NCBI GenBank assembly: GCA_029718625.1
Contig: CM056381.1
Span: forward strand, 59,142,157-59,206,156
DNA from: Synaphobranchus kaupii
Lineage: Eukaryota; Chordata; Actinopteri; Anguilliformes; Synaphobranchidae
Reading direction: 5' to 3'
Length of the DNA: 64,000 bases
Under the pieces are notes generated by a model. That model worked only from the letters and a program-made list of their open reading frames with translations, had not been told where the DNA came from and made no database searches. Positions 25,651-36,340 of the stretch are shown here, piece by piece. Each line of letters begins with the position of its first letter. The stretch's first letter is position 1. Position numbers and translations under genes: made by a program.

Positions 25651-26864
25651 CTCTGTAGTTTTGAAATATCAAAGGTTCCACATTTTCAAGCATCACGTTG
25701 TGTTCTATCCATGTTCATTCTAGCATGTTTTTATAAGTCATTCCACATGTTCTTTTATTATTAAATAAGAAGGCACAGCCAAAAGCATTCCAATGTTAAT
25801 AACTCATTTTCTATCAAAAAAATTGAAACCAATCCCACTTGATGACAAACTTGTTTTTCTGTTTTCCTCCCCAATTTGTATGCGCAAAATGTGTCTGGAG
25901 CCACCCACACGACAAATACCATACCTGCAGTCACATGTCAGCTAGCAACTGTTATATACTCAGGAAACCAAACACTAATGCAGCAGATTAAACGCGGACT
26001 CGAGGACATGGCTGACTGGCTTCATTGTTATGCATATGGTGTTATTTTCATTTGGCACAGTTTGTACTGGCAACGGCACCGTAGGTGGGAAGAGGTGTTA
26101 TCGTATCGCAGGTATTGAGAGAAGATCAATGACCATGTGCATGTGCCTGGATGAAACATTGTGTGATGCAGTGTTTTTTTTTAATAGGTCAGACTTTCCT
26201 CCCATGTTCCAGAGAACCCCATTGTGTAGTCTGACATTTAAAGTGAAAAAAATAAGACTCTACTGGCCAGGCATTATTAAATACCTGTGACAAGGAGGAA
26301 ATATAGCAAATACAGCAATATCCATGGCATTCTTTTCAGAGCAAAAACAAATTAGTAAGCAGGAATAATAATCACTACAAGCAATAATGGGACAACAAGA
26401 AAACCAATTAATATTGCCTGCTAGTTAAATAGCTTAAGGGTAATTAAACTGCGTCGACATTTATTCCAAGACTGCTTTTTACAAGTTAACACACACGGCT
26501 ACAAATGGTGTTTGAACACTTTGAGGCCATGGCTATGAATGCTTGTATCTCCAAGGCCTTCACTTGTCTGAAGTGCCTATTATTTGTCAGGCTATTAAAA
26601 ATGCCAATGGCACATATTAATTCAGTTTATTCCATTCATTGCAAGCACAGAAGTGATTGCGGCATTGAATCACAACAGGCATGACATAAACATAGCATAA
26701 AGGATCGACCCTAATTCCCGTGTGTTCCTTTCTTACATGTATACAGTGCATGTTAACACAACCTGTCTTGGGAACGAACCTAAACATGAGATATTTCTGT
26801 AAATTTGAATGCACAATTTATTTAATTTACTGAATTTAACAGTTATAAAAAATAAAACCATAAA
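25651..26864. other. Intronic sequence, nothing recognised
   Basis: No exon, RNA gene or repeat end is visible. Confidence 0.45.
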
Positions 26865-28080
26865 TGTGACGTGCAAAAGTTTGGACACCCTGTAAGTCAG
26901 TATTTAGCAACACCTTTTTGTAGAAATAACAGCTTCCAAATGTTTCTTGTAGCTAGGTAACAGTCTTTTTATTTCTTTTGTTTTTTTCCCACTCTTCCCT
27001 GCATAACCCTTCTAGTTCAAAAAAGTATTCTTTCATGTACTGCATATTTGTTTTGTTGAAAAAAATTGTCTTGTTGAAATATCCTCTTTTCAGCTCTTTT
27101 CTTTCCACTATACGGAAACACATTAGCTTCTATTTAGTTGAATCCACCAACACAATATTTCCTGTACCACTCAACCCCAAAGCATAATAGATCCACCCTC
27201 ATGCTTAGCAATTGGCAAGGTGTTATTTTCTTCAAATGGTTCCCCTGTTTTTCTCCAAATGTATCTTTGGTGCTTGTGGCCAAAGAGTTCCACAAGACTG
27301 TGTTCCAAAAGGTTTCTGATTTATCTACATGTTGTGTTGCATACTTCAGATGTTGACCTTTGTGATGAGCTTGCAGGTAGTTTCTTCCAGTCAACTCTAC
27401 CATGCAGATAATTTTTGTGTTACCAATGCTGCACAGTGGACCGGTGCACCACTATTCCAGTGTCAGCTAAACCTTTCTGCACGTCTTTTGTAGTGATATA
27501 TGGGTTTTGCTTTGCATACCTGACCAGTCTACGAGCTGTTCTATGAGATAATTATTATTATTTTTTTCTTGCCTTGACTCACAGTTCCCCTTAACTTCCA
27601 TTTCTGAATGATGTTTCTGACAGTGGAAATTCCAGATTGGAAGATATCTTCTTATAGCCGTCCCTTGCTTTGTAAGAGTCAATTATCTTTATTGTTAAGT
27701 CCTCAGTCAGCTGATTTGAGGAGCTCATGGTTGTTGAGAGTAAGCACTGAGAGGTTAGAAGGGTCAGAGTATTATTAATCTGCAGAATTGTCTTCACCTG
27801 GCTTAATATAAGGCTTAAGGAGTCAATCGAGGTTTGATACCTTAACAAGTATTAATGGATCGACTGGAAGGGTGCCTAAACTTTTGCGCAGGCTATGTTT
27901 ACTTTAAAAAAAAAATCTAATTGTTAAATTCAGGAAATAAATAGTAATCATGCATTAAAATAAGCAGAAATATGTCATGTTTAGGTTTGTACCGTGCGGA
28001 GGTTGTGTTGTGTCTTTTCACTTAGATTCAACAAAACATGAAATTTCATCAGGGGTGCCCAAACGTTTGCATACCACTGT
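26865..28080 (-). mobile_element. Degenerate Tc1-like element, minus strand
   Basis: The right end reads ggggtgcccaaacgtttgca, then taccactg, a well-known fish Tc1 terminus. A second, internal copy of the motif (agggtgcctaaacttttgc) lies near 27868, consistent with the IR/DR layout of Tc1-like elements. The left end (gcaaaagtttggacaccc) is the diverged partner. On the minus strand near 27700, LTEDLTIKIIDSYKARDGYK is the transposase's N-terminal helix-turn-helix. The rest is broken by stops and indels, and I see no catalytic triad. Confidence 0.75.
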
Positions 28081-28301
28081 CAGTATAAAGCGCTCTGGCT
28101 ATACTTCTTCATGAGAATTTCAAGAGAATACAGTCAGATTAGAATACATTACAAAGCTTTAGAGGTGAAGTGTCAGCCATTTGCACTGCCCTATTTCAAT
28201 TTAGTCTACTATGACATCATATTTAAGAAATTTATATAAAAATAGACAACAGCTAAAATAGCATACATAGCATAATAAAACCATGGTTCAAACCATGTGC
28301 A

Positions 28302-29928
28302 TACAGTTGTGTTCAAATAAATAGCAGTGCGTTAAAAAAAGTGAATAAAGTGCAAATATTTTTTAATAGCTTTTAGTTCCATATTTCAAATGTAGTGGAA
28401 ACATTACACATTCAATTCCAAATCAAAGCATTAACAGATTTTATGAAGTCTGCGTTATTCTTTTACAGGAAGCAAAGATTAATCTGTTATTAATTATTAA
28501 TCTGTTCAAAAAAATAGCAGTGTTGACATTTTTCTCTTCAAACTCAAACACTTACTGTATAAACTGAAGAAATTTTTCAAGATTTAACTTCACTTTAAAT
28601 TACTGAACTAATATTTAGTTGCATAACCATTGTTTTTGATAACTGCTGCGCATCTGCGTTGCATCGAGTCAACCAACTTCTGGCACCTAGAAAAGTATTT
28701 CCCAGGATGAACAAACTACATTCCACAGTTCCTGTGAATTTTTGGGTTTTGCTTCAGAAACTGCATTTTTAATGTCACCCCACAAGTTTTCAATGGGGTT
28801 CAGGTCAGGGGATTGAGCTGGCCACTCCATTACCTCAATCCTTTTTGTCTTGAACCAAGATGTTGCTCGCTTACTTGTGTGTTTGGGGTCGTTGTCTTGT
28901 TGAAACACCCATTTCAGGGGCATTTCCTCTTCGGCATACGGCAACATAATCTCTTCAAGTATTTTGATGTATTCAAACTGATCCATGATCCCTGGTATAC
29001 GATAAATAGGCCCAACACCGTAGTATGAAAAACATCCCCATACCATGATTTTTGCGCCACCATGCTTCACTGTCTTCACAGTGTACTGTGGCTTGAATTC
29101 AGTACCCGGGGGTCGTCTGACGTACTGTCGACGACCACTAGACCCGAAAAGAACAATTTTACTCTCATCAGTCCACAAAATGTTACGCCATTTCTCTTTG
29201 GGCCAATCGATGTGTTCCTTGGCAAATTTTAACCGATTCTGCAAATGCCGTTTTTTCAACAATGGTGCTTTATGGGGTCTTCTTGCTGATAGCTTAGCTT
29301 CGATCAAACATCTTCTGACTGTAACAGCACTTACAGGTAATTTTAGATCATCTTTGATCTTTCTGGTGGTGATGATTGGCTGAATCTTTGCCATTCTGAC
29401 TATTCTTCGATCCGTTTTAACAGTAGTTGCTCGTTTTCTTCCACGTGTTTCGGGTTTTTGTTGCCATTTTAAAGCATTTGAGATCATTTTAGCTGAGCAT
29501 CCTATAATTTGCTGCACTTTTTTATACGTTTTCCCCTCTCCAATCAACTTTTTAATCAAATAACGTTGTTCCTACGGCCCATTTTACTTAGCAATTCAGA
29601 AGGAAATATATTTTATAACAATGTGTGAAACATTTGCTTCCCTTCTTCCTTAATAAATACAATTAATGACTCCTGTTTTTTCACAGAATTAATGAATTCT
29701 CTAATTAAACTCCATGCTGCTATTATTTTGAACACGCCCCTTTAAATGAATGAGTCAATTACTCAGAACAAGCAGCGTGCATGCCATGACAGTTGGGTCT
29801 GTTGTTTTTCTATTACACTACTACATCTACAAGTAAATTATTTGCCATGCAGAAATATCACTACTACTAATAACAGTGGTTCATCAGGTTACTGATGTTG
29901 TACTGCTATCTTTTTGAACACAACTGTA
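28302..29928 (-). mobile_element. Near-complete Tc1-like element
   Basis: Both termini are present: TACAGTTGTGTTCAAATAAA at 28302 and, at the right, the complement ending gaacacaactgta at 29928, bounded by TA. Each end also holds an internal repeat of the motif (tgttcaaaaaaatagcagtg near 28500; ctattattttgaacacg near 29717), the IR/DR layout. The element carries one long transposase frame on the minus strand and is the best preserved transposon in the window. Confidence 0.9.
28608..29582 (-). pseudogene. Tc1-like DD34E transposase, frameshifted at both ends
   Basis: This enzyme would cut and paste its own element by binding the inverted repeats. The long central frame (about 29559-28690, 290 codons) contains a helix-turn-helix start ([20 protein letters not shown]), the GRKRATT linker, and the catalytic signature [28 protein letters not shown]. 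There are exactly 34 residues between the second Asp and the Glu. The natural start is probably the ATG at 29582 (MGRR...), but a small deletion right after it shifts the frame. A second shift near 28690 separates the usual C-terminus (CQKLVDSMQRRC ... GYATKY, stop at 28608). With these two lesions it should not make a full-length enzyme. All three catalytic residues are intact. Confidence in the family is high; whether any active copy exists elsewhere cannot be seen here. Confidence 0.92.
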
Positions 29929-30585
29929 GAGCCTGACGTCATGCCAAAATATAGATCGCTGAGAAACATAGGAGGACATTATGACAAGTGTGCCATCCAT
30001 CCCAGCTCTTATTGTGAAAGGAAGCTTGAAAGAGTATGTATGCTGACAAATTTTCCTCAGTCCACATCCTATCCTTACCCATTATTAGCTAAAAGGCCAA
30101 ACTAATCCTAGATCTGCAGTCCACACCCTGTAGTCTAAAACCGTTCTTTAAGGCATCAAAAAAATACACTAATGCCAAATTTTTAATTGAATACCGATGC
30201 AAATGCATAAATATTATGCAAATATGTGCATGTGTAAATTGTGTAATCATTTGCAGTTGTTGTTCAGTAAATCAACCTACAAACAGATAGGAAACATGTC
30301 ATAAAGCAAATCCGATATATAAAATGTAATTATCTAAACGAGGGAAAGAGAATTACTTTCAAACAACTGACAGATTAATCAAGCAAAATCACAGCACTAG
30401 TTAAAGTCGTTCAGTCATTTATACCACAGCACTAGGAGGTGACGAGATGCTATAACAAATCAAGATTCCTCAGTGCAAATTGCTTGTAATGCAATTACAC
30501 ACATCCTTCACTGTAAAAGACTTGACAGGCAAATGCAGGCCAGCAGCATGACTGATTAATTGCTGTTTAATTTCAGGAAAACAGT
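29929..30585. other. Intronic sequence, nothing recognised
   Basis: No exon or repeat end was detected between the Tc1-like element and the SINE. Confidence 0.45.
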
Positions 30586-30856
30586 AAAGCTCAGGAGGTA
30601 GAGCGGTCGTCTGGTAATCGGAGAGTTTCCAGTTCGATCCCCGGCCCTCTGGCAAATAGTGTCGAAGTGTCCTTGAGCGAGACACCTAACACCCAATTGC
30701 TCAAGACGAGCTGGTTGGCACCTTGCATGGCCACCTTTCGTCGTTGATGTGTGAGTGTGTGTGTGAATGGGTGTACGAGAGGCAGCAATTGTAAAGTGCT
30801 TTGTGTAGCCATAGTTGTTGGAAAAAGCGCTATATAAATGCAGCCTTTACCATTTG
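30586..30856 (+). mobile_element. tRNA-derived SINE
   Basis: The head is tRNA-like: an A-box region (gctcaggaggtagagcgg) and a B-box (gttcgatcccc) spaced as in tRNA genes. The body contains gtgtccttgagcgagacacc. The tail reads gtaaagtgctttgtgtag, then aaaaagcgctatataaatgc, a tail shared by many fish SINEs and their partner LINEs. Pol III transcription would run on the plus strand, opposite to the host gene. A GT run lies inside (about 30751-30762). It is not a functional tRNA: the body continues for 270 bp. Confidence 0.8.
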
Positions 30857-31054
30857 AGGGCATCTGGCCACATCCATTCACACACTGAATCTGTCTCTCG
30901 TTCCGATGTGCAAAGCCCAAAGGCGGTTTTCCCATTGCAAGACTCAAGTACAAAAGACTTTCTCCGACACCTTCTACATGTGATCTTCTCAAAAGTTTTT
31001 TTTTTCCCCCCAGATAAAACCAAAAATCGTTTGCCCACTGAAACCATTTCACAT

Positions 31055-31130
31055 ACATTTCAGCATTTCGGTGTTGATACTGCACTTTTCCATATACCAC
31101 ATACAAACAGCCACAATGATAAAGAAAATG
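31055..31130 (+). repeat. Dispersed repeat, inverted partner of 36255-36340
   Basis: Text such as gtgttgatactgcacttttc, then catataccacatacaaacag, is the near reverse complement of 36260-36340. The pair brackets the 153-bp exon and the transposon cluster in the adjacent intron. The class is unknown. Confidence 0.65.
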
Positions 31131-31448
31131 TGTTTCACAGATTTGCACCCGTAGTACTAATGATGTTTATAAAGTGTCTTCCATACACATTTTCAATACT
31201 AATGTATTTCACCTTCCAAAACATGGAACTCTCAGTGAATCATATGCCTCCTGTCTACGAGCACATTTTTTCCAAAACATATTGCAATTCAGAAAGTGAT
31301 CTTGTTTTGGAATACTGTGCGTATTATTAAAAGAAATGTTTTCAACAATCTCCAAAGTAAAGACAAGGCTGGCCTGAGTGTTGTGCTCCAAGGCCCAGTG
31401 CTTCATAAACAGGTGTATCACATAAAGAAATAGCAGCTGCAATCATAC

Positions 31449-31601
31449 CTAATACTCCAAGCCGGTAGTTCACTGTGATGACGATGACATTGCCATAACT
31501 TGCCAAGATGCTTCCATCAAACATGTTCCCAGTGCCTTCCATATATGATCCACCATGGATAAACACCATGACCGGTTTCGGACTCCCACTTTCACGGATG
31601 T
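31449..31601 (-). CDS. nlgn1: Neuroligin exon (153 bp), esterase-like domain
   Basis: Neuroligins are postsynaptic membrane proteins that bind neurexins across the synapse. Their extracellular part is a catalytically dead cholinesterase-like fold. This exon reads [20 protein letters not shown], then [20 protein letters not shown] and [12 protein letters not shown]. The HGGS turn, GTGN and NYRLGVLG are family hallmarks. The acceptor is a strong pyrimidine tract ending ccccag, just before 31601; the donor is GGTATGATT, with the exon ending at 31449. Both flanking introns are phase 1, and 153 bp is the length I associate with this exon in the family. [11 protein letters not shown] and the SPKPVMV start favour neuroligin-1, and the neighbouring 60-bp exon supports that strongly. 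No frameshift or stop is seen. The following exon (FLSTGDQ...) is not in the window. Confidence 0.96.
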
Positions 31602-31829
31602 CTGGGGAAGGAAAAGAAATGATTAAAGAGGAAATTTATCCTGGCTACACAGAGCTACCCACACGGTTCAATCTGAACTGTGGGCAACTTAAGCACACAG
31701 GCTTATGGCTTGAAAGAAATGTAACTTCACATGTTCGACCATTCGTTTCCTTAGCAACACGTACCCTACATCATGTTCCTGGTGAGTAAATAACCAATGA
31801 GTAAGGTGAATTGAATCATAATTACAGGG

Positions 31830-32075
31830 GCACTGTAAAAAAAAAAAAAAAAGTTGAGAATGCTCAAATGTTTTGAGCTTAACTTAGATCGTATGTTAAA
31901 TTATGCCAACTAACATTCATTAGTTCTGAAAAGTTTAAGTCCATTGTTAGAAAAACTTTTTCTGAACAGAATATCTAATGAATGCTAGGTGCCAAAAAAA
32001 AAAGTTCAAAGTGAAGTAAAACTAAAAGATTTAGTGAAGTAAGTTGCCTTGTTATTCTCAACTTTTTTGTGTTTT
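31830..32075. mobile_element. Foldback MITE (cactgtaaaaaaa ends)
   Basis: The left end is cactgtaaaa plus an A run then agttgagaat. The right end is attctcaacttttttgtg. Inside, taacattcattag and ctaatgaatgct also face each other. Total length is about 245 bp, with no coding capacity. It starts about 230 bp upstream of the 153-bp exon in the direction of transcription. Confidence 0.6.
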
Positions 32076-33003
32076 CAATATAATGCAAGTGTGTTTAATA
32101 CACAAGCATAAGTCCAGGCGGAGGATGGAAGATACAGAACTGTACCTCCATTAGAGTTTGGTTTATTGTTTATGTATATATCATCCAGACACCAGTACAT
32201 AATATCTTTAATGTTCCCTAATATAAATGTATATTATGCATTTGATATTTAGTGGCTTCTTTAATCCTTGTGTACACTGCAGTCCTGCACATGTAGTTGT
32301 GAATCAGTAAGCATCATATCTGTGATGCATAGTTTTCCAGAAAAGAAAATAAAACAATAAAAAACAGATAGTAATGGCCAAGTGGTTATAGATGAATTCA
32401 AGAAAAAGCACTCATGAGTAGAGCTATATGTTTGGAAACCAGAATAAATTGCCAATGTGCCGACACTTTTTAATTTGGATAAAAATTATCTGGATTCTGT
32501 AACCCCCATTGCAACCCAGATTCATTTCATTTGGGTTTTTCATCTGGCTGGATGTTTTTTTCCTAAGTCATGAAAGTTAGATGAAAAGACGCCTGCTCCA
32601 TCGGATATGCACCTCCAATTAAATTCTAAACCTTCATTGATGAATAGTAAAAGAAATTAATGTTTGAATTCCTTTTTGGGCTTATGTTATGCACACCTCA
32701 CTGAGAATAAATGGGTTAAGTAACACAGCCCTTTCTTTAAATGGTCCAGGTGTGTAATTTAGGTGTGTAATATGGATCATGACCTGTTTAGATGTACTTA
32801 CTGCAAAAGGAGGCCAACAACTTTCCAGGTAAGAGAACCTGGGAGTGTTTGTTCGAAAGCACTGTCATAGCATTCATTGTAAGCCCGGTAAGCGTTCCCT
32901 TTCCTGTTTTTTGGAACTGTAAAATGTTTTATGGAATATATACGATATGTATATTACCTTTCACATTTGAACTGCATGAAGAAGATAATGTGCTGAGAAG
33001 ATA
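32076..33003. other. Intronic sequence, nothing recognised
   Basis: No exon or repeat end is visible in this part of the nlgn1 intron. Confidence 0.45.
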
Positions 33004-33160
33004 TACAGTGCAGTCCGTAAGTATTTGGACAGTGACACGAGGGCTGCGTCCCAATATTCTTCACTCCCCACCTCCCTTCCTCCACTCCACGACTACCACT
33101 TCTCTCCTACCCGGAAATATGCAAAACTGACTGAACGTTTTCAGTACAAGTATTTACATG

Positions 33161-34326
33161 TACAGTACCAGTCAAACGTTTGGACACACCTACTCATAGA
33201 AGGTTTTTTTCCGTTATTTTTACTGTTTTCCACATTTTGGAATAGAAAAGACATCAAAACTATGAGATAATACAAATTAAATTATGCAAAGACCAAAAAA
33301 GTGTTAAACAAATAAAAAAAAGTCATATATTTTAGATTCTTCAAAGTAGCCACCCTTTGCCTTGATAACGGCCTTGCACATTCTTGCCATTCTCTCAAAC
33401 AACTTCTGTGGTAAACAGGTATTCCACAGGTAAACAGGTGATGCCATCATGACTATATAAAAGGATATCAAAAGACTCCTGATATCTTATTTCCAGGTAC
33501 TCTTAGAAGCGATACTATAACCTCCGCATTTGAATGGATCTCTAGGGGAATTGGGGGTGGGACTAGATTTAGCTTTAAATTACACTGGAACAGTGTGGAA
33601 CACATGGTTGGCTAAATGGCTCTAAGTCAGCAAGGGTCTGACGTATCAAACAAGCCTTAAACCATCACTCTGCTACCAGAAATACAGTAGATATGGATGG
33701 ATAACTTGAAGGGTTTCTTCTCCTGACTTATTTTTCCATAGAGTTCAATAGGAAAATTTGTCAGGAGAAACAACCCTTAAAGTGATCCATCCATATCTAA
33801 TGCATATCTGGCAGCAGAGTGATGGTTTGAGGCTCGTTTGATACCTCAGACCCTTGATGACGTACAGCCATTTAGCCAACCATGGGTTACATACTATTCC
33901 TGTGTAATTTACAGCTTAATCTAGTCCCACCCCCCAATTCCCATAGAGATCCATTCAAATGCAGAGGTTATAGTATCGCTTCTAAGAGTACCTGGAAATA
34001 AGATATCAGGAGTCTTTTGATATCCTTTTATATAGTCATGATGGCATCACTTGTTTACCTGTGGAATACCTGTTTACCACAGACGTTGTTTGAGAGAATG
34101 GCAAGAATGTGCAAGGCCGTTATCAAGGCAAAGGGTGGCTACTTTGAAGAATCTAAAATATACGATTTTTTTTTTTTGTTTAACACTTTTTTGGTCTTTG
34201 CATAATTCAATTTGTTTCATCTCATAGTTATGATGTCTTTACTATTCCAAAATGTGGAAAATAGTAAAAATAATGGAAAGAAACCTTCCATGAGTAGGTG
34301 TGTCCAAACTTTTGACTGGTACTGTA
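33161..34326. mobile_element. Foldback Tc1 derivative, 1.17 kb
   Basis: It begins TACAGTACCAGTCAAACGTT then tggacacacc, and ends with the complement (ggtgtgtccaaacttttgac, tggtactgta). Each arm of about 260 bp continues inward with the same text in opposite orientation, including the 3' end of a Tc1 transposase (34090-34165 reads MARMCKAVIKAKGGYFEE on the plus strand; its mirror is at 33340-33410). Between the arms is the palindromic module. The whole unit is one near-continuous hairpin with its centre near 33748. Confidence 0.85.
33420..34085. repeat. Palindromic module at the centre of the foldback
   Basis: This is an inverted repeat of about 325 bp per arm around tcctgacttatttttccata at 33721-33745. 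Landmarks in each arm are aaggatatcaaaaga, cattcaaatg..cggaggttat, ttggggggtgggactag-like text, and atggatggat. The same module, partly shortened, occurs at 25018-25240 and 48412-48800 inside different host elements, so it seems to be a mobile unit in its own right. Confidence 0.75.
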
Positions 34327-34959
34327 CAATATACAATGTACATGACATTGCGGTTTGCATCGAGACATTAATTAATACGTAACCATTTATACGTAATTAA
34401 GATGTAATCAGTGACATTAAATTAAAACACAAAGATCCGTTTCCGGGGCACGGAGTAGAGGAGTGGTAGTGGAGGAGGAAAGGTGGCTTTTTTCGACTAT
34501 TGGGACGCACCCAATGTTTGTTGTTTGGGCTCCGTACTCCAGCACATTGGATTTGAAATGAAACAACGTGAGGTTAAAGTGCAAACTGTCAGCTTTAATT
34601 TGAGCGTATTTACATCCATATTGGGTGAACCATGTAGGAATTGCAGCCCTTTTTATACACAGTCCCCCCAATTTAGGGGACCAAAAGTAATTGGCAGCTC
34701 AGCTGTTTCTCTTGGCCAGCTGTGTGTTGGCGCATCATTAGTTCACACACAAAATAGCGAACAAACTTTCTAGGGTTGATCCTAGGTATGGCATTTGCAT
34801 TTGGAGTTTGTTGCTGTTCTGTTGACTCTCTACATGAGGACCAAAGAGGTGTCAATGCCAGTAAAGCATTAGACAGATGAGATGAGTATTAATCGTTCCC
34901 AAAGTGATGGAAAGAGAAAAGTGTGGGAAAAGAAAGGAACTGCTCGTGATCCCCCTCAT

Positions 34960-35240
34960 GGTGGAGCGGTGTTATGGCTTGGCCGTGTATGGTTGCCACT
35001 GGAACTGACTCTTCATTGATGACGTGTCTGCTGACGGCAGCAGCAGGATGAATTCTGAAGTGTACAGAAACATCCTATCTGCTCAGATCCAACCAAATGC
35101 CTCAAAACCCAATTGACGGCACTCTATTACCTCAAAGTAGGACAATGACCCCAAAAGCAACCAAGGAGTTTTTCAAAAAGTGGAATGTTCTTGACTGGCC
35201 AAATCAATTACCTGACCTGAATCCAATGACGACTTTATTT
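34960..35240 (+). pseudogene. Tc1-like transposase, C-terminal relic
   Basis: Text such as gtgttatggcttggccgtgt, then gctgacggcagcagcaggat and ctgctcagatccaaccaaat, corresponds to the family's central and C-terminal regions (VTADGSSRMN, ILSAQIQPNA, FFKKWNVLDWPNQ). The parallel relic at 62854-63162 is better preserved. Frameshifts are frequent, and the N-terminal half and first catalytic region are missing. Confidence 0.7.
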
Positions 35241-35481
35241 AAGATTATGTTAATTTGTCCAATTACTTTTGCTCCCTTAAAATGTGGGGACTATGCAAAA
35301 ACAAGGGCTGTAATTCCAACATGGATCACTAGATATGGATGTAAATGAATTAATAGTGTGCACTTAAACCTCATATTCATTACTTAATTTCAAATCCAAT
35401 GTGCTGTAAGCCAGAGCCAAAACAAGAAAAATTGTGTCACTGTCCAAATACTTATGGACTAGCCTGTAGTTAGAAAGTTAA

Positions 35482-36104
35482 AGGGATAGTTCAGAATTTT
35501 GGACATAATGTCTCAATTACGACTTACCCATGATGTAGTTGATTGATGGAAATCATTTTCAGCTAATTCCATGCTGTCCCTTCTTTTGGACATACACACG
35601 TTGCTAATGCTAGCGCAACTCTAAGGTAACCGGTAGCATCCACTACCAAACGCACTTAAACACTCCACAGTGCACCCAAAGCAAATAAAATACGATGACA
35701 GTCTAGCGGGGTTATTTTGAGTGTTTATATCATAATTTTTGAAGTCAAACTATCGTTGAATCCTTTACTTTGTGCTGACCTAATATTCTCTGTGGAAGTA
35801 TGGCAGTGGAGCGAACGTGGCCATTGCAACTTTCTTTGTTGTTGTAGTCGACCAGTGCCGGCACTACATTCGTAGGTAACGTAAAGTATCGCTCCCCCGA
35901 TAGACTGTCGTCGTATTTTATTTGCTTTGGGCGCACTGAGTGTTTAAGTGCGTTTGGTAGTGGATGCTACCGGTTGCCATAGGGTTGCATGTATGTCCAA
36001 AAGAAGGGACAGCATGGAATTAGCTGAAAATGGTTTCCATCAATCAACTACATCATGGGCAAGTCGTAATTGAGACATTATGTCCAAAATTCAGAACTAT
36101 CCCT
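35482..36104. mobile_element. Palindromic TTAA-flanked MITE, 0.62 kb
   Basis: The left end agggatagttcagaatttt and the right end aaaattcagaactatccct are inverted repeats. They are flanked by TTAA at 35478-35481 and 36105-36108. TTAA duplications point to piggyBac-type or Kolobok-type transposition. The arms match for about 170 bp each: the mirrored text includes tgtctcaattacgact, gatgtagttgattgatgg and accggtagcatccacta. I saw no transposase frame. Confidence 0.85.
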
Positions 36105-36108
36105 TTAA

Positions 36109-36254
36109 GTTACAGAGCACAAGATTGACAGTGATTAATGTTAGTTTTGACTTACTAGGTGTTAGGAGGACATCACAGCATAAAAATTAATTTGTCTCTA
36201 TTAATCATGCTTTGGCGCTGAATACATATTGCAGAGGGTAATTTAGAAAATTGC
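36109..36254. other. Short intronic spacer
   Basis: Nothing recognised between the TTAA element and the inverted partner repeat. Confidence 0.4.
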
Positions 36255-36340
36255 AGATTTTCATTTTTATTGTGGCAGTTTGTATGTGGTATATTGTGCA
36301 GTATCAACAGCAAAATACTGAAATGTACTGATGTGTTTTG
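36255..36340 (-). repeat. Dispersed repeat, inverted partner of 31055-31130
   Basis: The text ttgtggcagtttgtatgtgg, then tatattgtgcagtatcaaca, is nearly the reverse complement of 31060-31120. The pair is about 5 kb apart and both copies lie within about 5 kb of the 153-bp exon. Confidence 0.65.

Larger units (their letters stand above)
33039..34512. mobile_element. DNA transposon inserted in the Tc1-like element
   Basis: The insertion starts gagggctgcgtcccaata and ends cgactattgggacgcaccc, giving inverted ends of roughly 15 bp (ggg[c]tgcgtcccaata). Subterminal ctccactccacgactaccac and gaggagtggtagtggaggag also mirror each other. Outside the secondary insertion it carries it has only about 300 bp, so it is non-autonomous. 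No clear target duplication is visible, so the superfamily is undecided. Confidence 0.65.
33004..35468 (+). mobile_element. Tc1-like element interrupted by a nested insertion
   Basis: The left terminus TACAGTGCAGTCCGTAAGTA (33004) and the right terminus ending ccaaatacttatggactagc then ctgta (35468) belong to the family also seen at 11891 and 62412-63543. The element is split after 33038 (gtgacac) and resumes at 34513 (aatgtttgttgtttggg). Comparison with 11891-12000 shows these pieces join directly. Its transposase remains only as a C-terminal relic (34960-35240). Confidence 0.8.

Noticed and set aside
30594..30650. Possible tRNA gene
   Set aside because: The A- and B-boxes are real, but the sequence runs on into a SINE body and tail, so it is the head of a SINE and not a tRNA gene.
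30815..31330. A 171-codon plus-strand frame and a 185-codon minus-strand frame
   Set aside because: They overlap the SINE tail and a dispersed repeat, and neither resembles a protein family.
1..31448. Search for the next neuroligin exon (FLSTGDQAAKGNYG)
   Set aside because: No corresponding text was found on the minus strand, so it should lie before position 1.
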